The position numbers and the translations under genes were made by a program. Of a stretch of DNA of 46,228 nt, positions 44,457-46,228 are shown in pieces. Where the stretch lies: contig JAFGWT010000491.1 in NCBI GenBank assembly GCA_016937015.1, positions 1 through 46,228 of the forward strand, given 5' to 3'. Under the pieces are notes generated by a model. That model searched no databases. It was not told the origin of the DNA and saw only the letters and a list, made by a program, of their open reading frames with translations. Position 1 is the stretch's first letter; each line of letters opens with the position of its first letter. This DNA is from Deltaproteobacteria bacterium (GTDB lineage: Bacteria; Myxococcota_A; Polyangia; JAAYKL01).

Positions 44457-45803
44457 ATGATGGGCGCAATGAAAGTACATATTCTTACCGTTGGCTGCCG
44501 GGCCAATCAGGCGGACAGTTCAGTACTGTCGGCACATCTGGACCCCACGGTGGCCACCGTGGGAGAGGAAACCGACGCTGACGTATTTATTATCAATACC
44601 TGCTGCGTGACGATGGAGGCAGAACGGGACTGCAAAAAGGCGGCGCGGAGACTGTTAAGACAAAATCCAACCGGGAAGGTGCTGTTTACGGGATGCGCCG
44701 TGTCGGCATTTACGTCCTTTGCCGATGAATTCAAAGACCGGGTTCTGTCGGTAGGCGGTGGTACCACCAGTCCGGTGGAGCTGGCAGGATGGCTGAACAG
44801 CTGGGCAAAAAACAATCACGCCAGCAACACACTGCCCAACACCAGGTCAGACACTTACGATTATTTCGAATCCGCTGACACCCCGGCATTTCAGTCCGTG
44901 GCCAACATCGAGGGGCGCACCCGGGCACTGCTGAAGATTCAAAATGGCTGCACCCACAACTGCACATACTGTATTGTCCCCAAAGCCAGAGGCAAAGAAC
45001 AATCCATGCCGCGGGAAATGGTACTCAACCACGTGCGTGCCATCCAAGCAACCGGCGCGATGGAGCTGGTGTTTACCGGCGTGCAGATTGGCGCATGGGG
45101 CAAGGATTTGGATGGTCAGCCATCCATCGCGGCACTTCTCGACGAAGCGGCAACCCTGTTTGCCCCTGGGCGCATTCGTCTCAGTTCCATAGAGCCGTGG
45201 AGTGTCAACGAGGCGCTCATCGACGTAATGGCAACCAATGACCACATCTGCAATCATTTGCACATGCCACTGCAGTCAGGTGACAACGGTGTACTGCATG
45301 ATATGCGGCGGGGCTATACCGCCTCGGAATGGCTCGACAAAGTACGGTTGGCACAGCTGAAAATACCGGGAATTGCCGTGGGCACCGATGTCATTTGTGG
45401 TTTTCCCACCGAAGATGACGCAGCGTTTGAAAACACACTTAAAATCATTGAGGCCTCGAACGTGGCTTATGTGCATGGGTTCTCATACTCACGTCGACCT
45501 GGGACCATCGCTGCAAAAAAATGGGGGGATAACCGCGAAGTGGCGAAGGTTCGGGTACGGCAGCTTCGTAGACTGGGCGAGTTCCTCAGAGCGAGCTATA
45601 TCACCTCGATGCTTGGCACCACCTGCCATGTACTTGTTGAGGAGCCGAATCGCGGCATCACAGACACCTTCCTTCAGGTTCAGCTCGACGGCGCCACGCC
45701 ACAGACCCTTGTTCCGATGACGCTGACAGCCTGTCCCGATGCGCCCGATTCCCTATGTGCAAAAGCAAACCATTATGATAAAAGACTGTCTTCAGAAATT
45801 TAG
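44457..45803 (+). CDS. mtaB: tRNA (N6-threonylcarbamoyladenosine(37)-C2)-methylthiotransferase, MtaB-like
   Basis: Radical-SAM CTHNCTYCIVPKARGKEQS; N-terminal TVGCRANQADS and INTCCVTMEAERDCKKAARR. Confidence 0.92.
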   Translation: MMGAMKVHILTVGCRANQADSSVLSAHLDPTVATVGEETDADVFIINTCCVTMEAERDCKKAARRLLRQNPTGKVLFTGCAVSAFTSFADEFKDRVLSVGGGTTSPVELAGWLNSWAKNNHASNTLPNTRSDTYDYFESADTPAFQSVANIEGRTRALLKIQNGCTHNCTYCIVPKARGKEQSMPREMVLNHVRAIQATGAMELVFTGVQIGAWGKDLDGQPSIAALLDEAATLFAPGRIRLSSIEPWSVNEALIDVMATNDHICNHLHMPLQSGDNGVLHDMRRGYTASEWLDKVRLAQLKIPGIAVGTDVICGFPTEDDAAFENTLKIIEASNVAYVHGFSYSRRPGTIAAKKWGDNREVAKVRVRQLRRLGEFLRASYITSMLGTTCHVLVEEPNRGITDTFLQVQLDGATPQTLVPMTLTACPDAPDSLCAKANHYDKRLSSEI

Positions 45804-45851
45804 CAAAAAGGGGAATGAACATTGGCTTTAAAGGCATCATTTTTTAGCGGA

Positions 45852-46228
45852 ATGAAAGACAAAACCATGCCATGCCGGATCCGGGAGTGTCACAACACCT
45901 GGGTCTGGAGCGGTGAGGACCAGGTACACTGGATGCGGGACAACCGAACAGGTGATCCCCAAAGGATGTGTGCGTCGTGCTTCGTGAAATACAACGAGTT
46001 CGAAGACATGCAGGTACCTTGCGCCCGCGAGGATTGTTCAAATACATGGACCTGGACCAAAGCCGCCAGGCTGGGCGCCGCCAAACGAGGGAAAACTGAC
46101 CCACCGCCCGGTCGGCTCTGTGACGCTTGCGCCAACGAAGCCAAAAACATCGAGAGTCGCGAAGTGCCTTGTCGGGTCAGGGGATGCACCAACACATGGA
46201 CAATGGCGGGCCAGGAGATTCTCGCGTC
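45852..46228 (+). CDS. Partial (runs off right edge) zinc-ribbon-repeat protein; not in the ORF track
   Basis: Manual translation: MKDKTMPCRIRECHNTWVWSGEDQVHWMRDNRTGDPQRMCASCFVKYNEFEDMQVPCAREDCSNTWTWTKAARLGAAKRGKTDPPPGRLCDACANEAKNIESREVPCRVRGCTNTWTMAGQEILA. An in-frame TTG at 45822 is an alternative start. Confidence 0.75.
   Translation, partial: MKDKTMPCRIRECHNTWVWSGEDQVHWMRDNRTGDPQRMCASCFVKYNEFEDMQVPCAREDCSNTWTWTKAARLGAAKRGKTDPPPGRLCDACANEAKNIESREVPCRVRGCTNTWTMAGQEILA

Noticed and set aside
1-46228. Defence or toxin-antitoxin island, prophage, tRNA or rRNA genes
   Set aside because: No recognisable nuclease/TA pairs, phage structural genes, tRNA cloverleafs or rRNA motifs were found by eye; tRNAscan-SE and Infernal would be decisive.

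Overview
This 46.2-kb window looks chromosomal and comes from a Gram-negative, delta-proteobacterium/Myxococcota/Bradymonadota-like genome. That placement is an inference from the AgmX-like, PEGA, SDT-rich lipoprotein and pseudo-receiver/coiled-coil proteins. Main content: (i) 0.8-4.7 kb, a + strand operon of a degenerate protein kinase, a membrane protein and an Asp/Thr/Ser-rich lipoprotein. (ii) 4.7-9.8 kb, two TauE/SafE (TSUP) permease loci, one apparently frameshifted next to a MarR regulator with palindromic candidate operators, plus a PfkB kinase and a PilZ-type protein. (iii) 9.9-10.6 kb, a decayed patch with a transposase-like remnant and a 13-bp tandem repeat. (iv) 10.6-21.9 kb, a REC/degenerate-GGDEF/REC-like protein, a DsbD-TlpA fusion, an AgmX/PglI-type protein, a PEGA protein, QueD, a pseudo-receiver/acidic-repeat/coiled-coil protein (AglZ/FrzS-like architecture), and an ExbB-ExbD-outer-membrane protein operon. 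(v) 23.4-38.2 kb, a compact single-strand aryl-polyene (APE)-type biosynthetic operon: two ACPs, adenylating ligase, two hotdog dehydratases, GT2, LpxL-like acyltransferase, MIO ammonia lyase, two ketosynthases, a CLF-like protein, FabG, COG4648-like membrane protein, LolA-like, MMPL exporter, DUF3261-like lipoprotein and PlsC-like acyltransferase. It is directly preceded by a DUF115/MptE-like gene. (vi) 40-46.2 kb, lipoproteins, a GIDE-like protein, DciA/DUF721, LpxB, MtaB and a truncated zinc-ribbon-repeat ORF. I saw no rRNA, tRNA or CRISPR array. Family calls rest on recognising motifs by eye; no searches were run.
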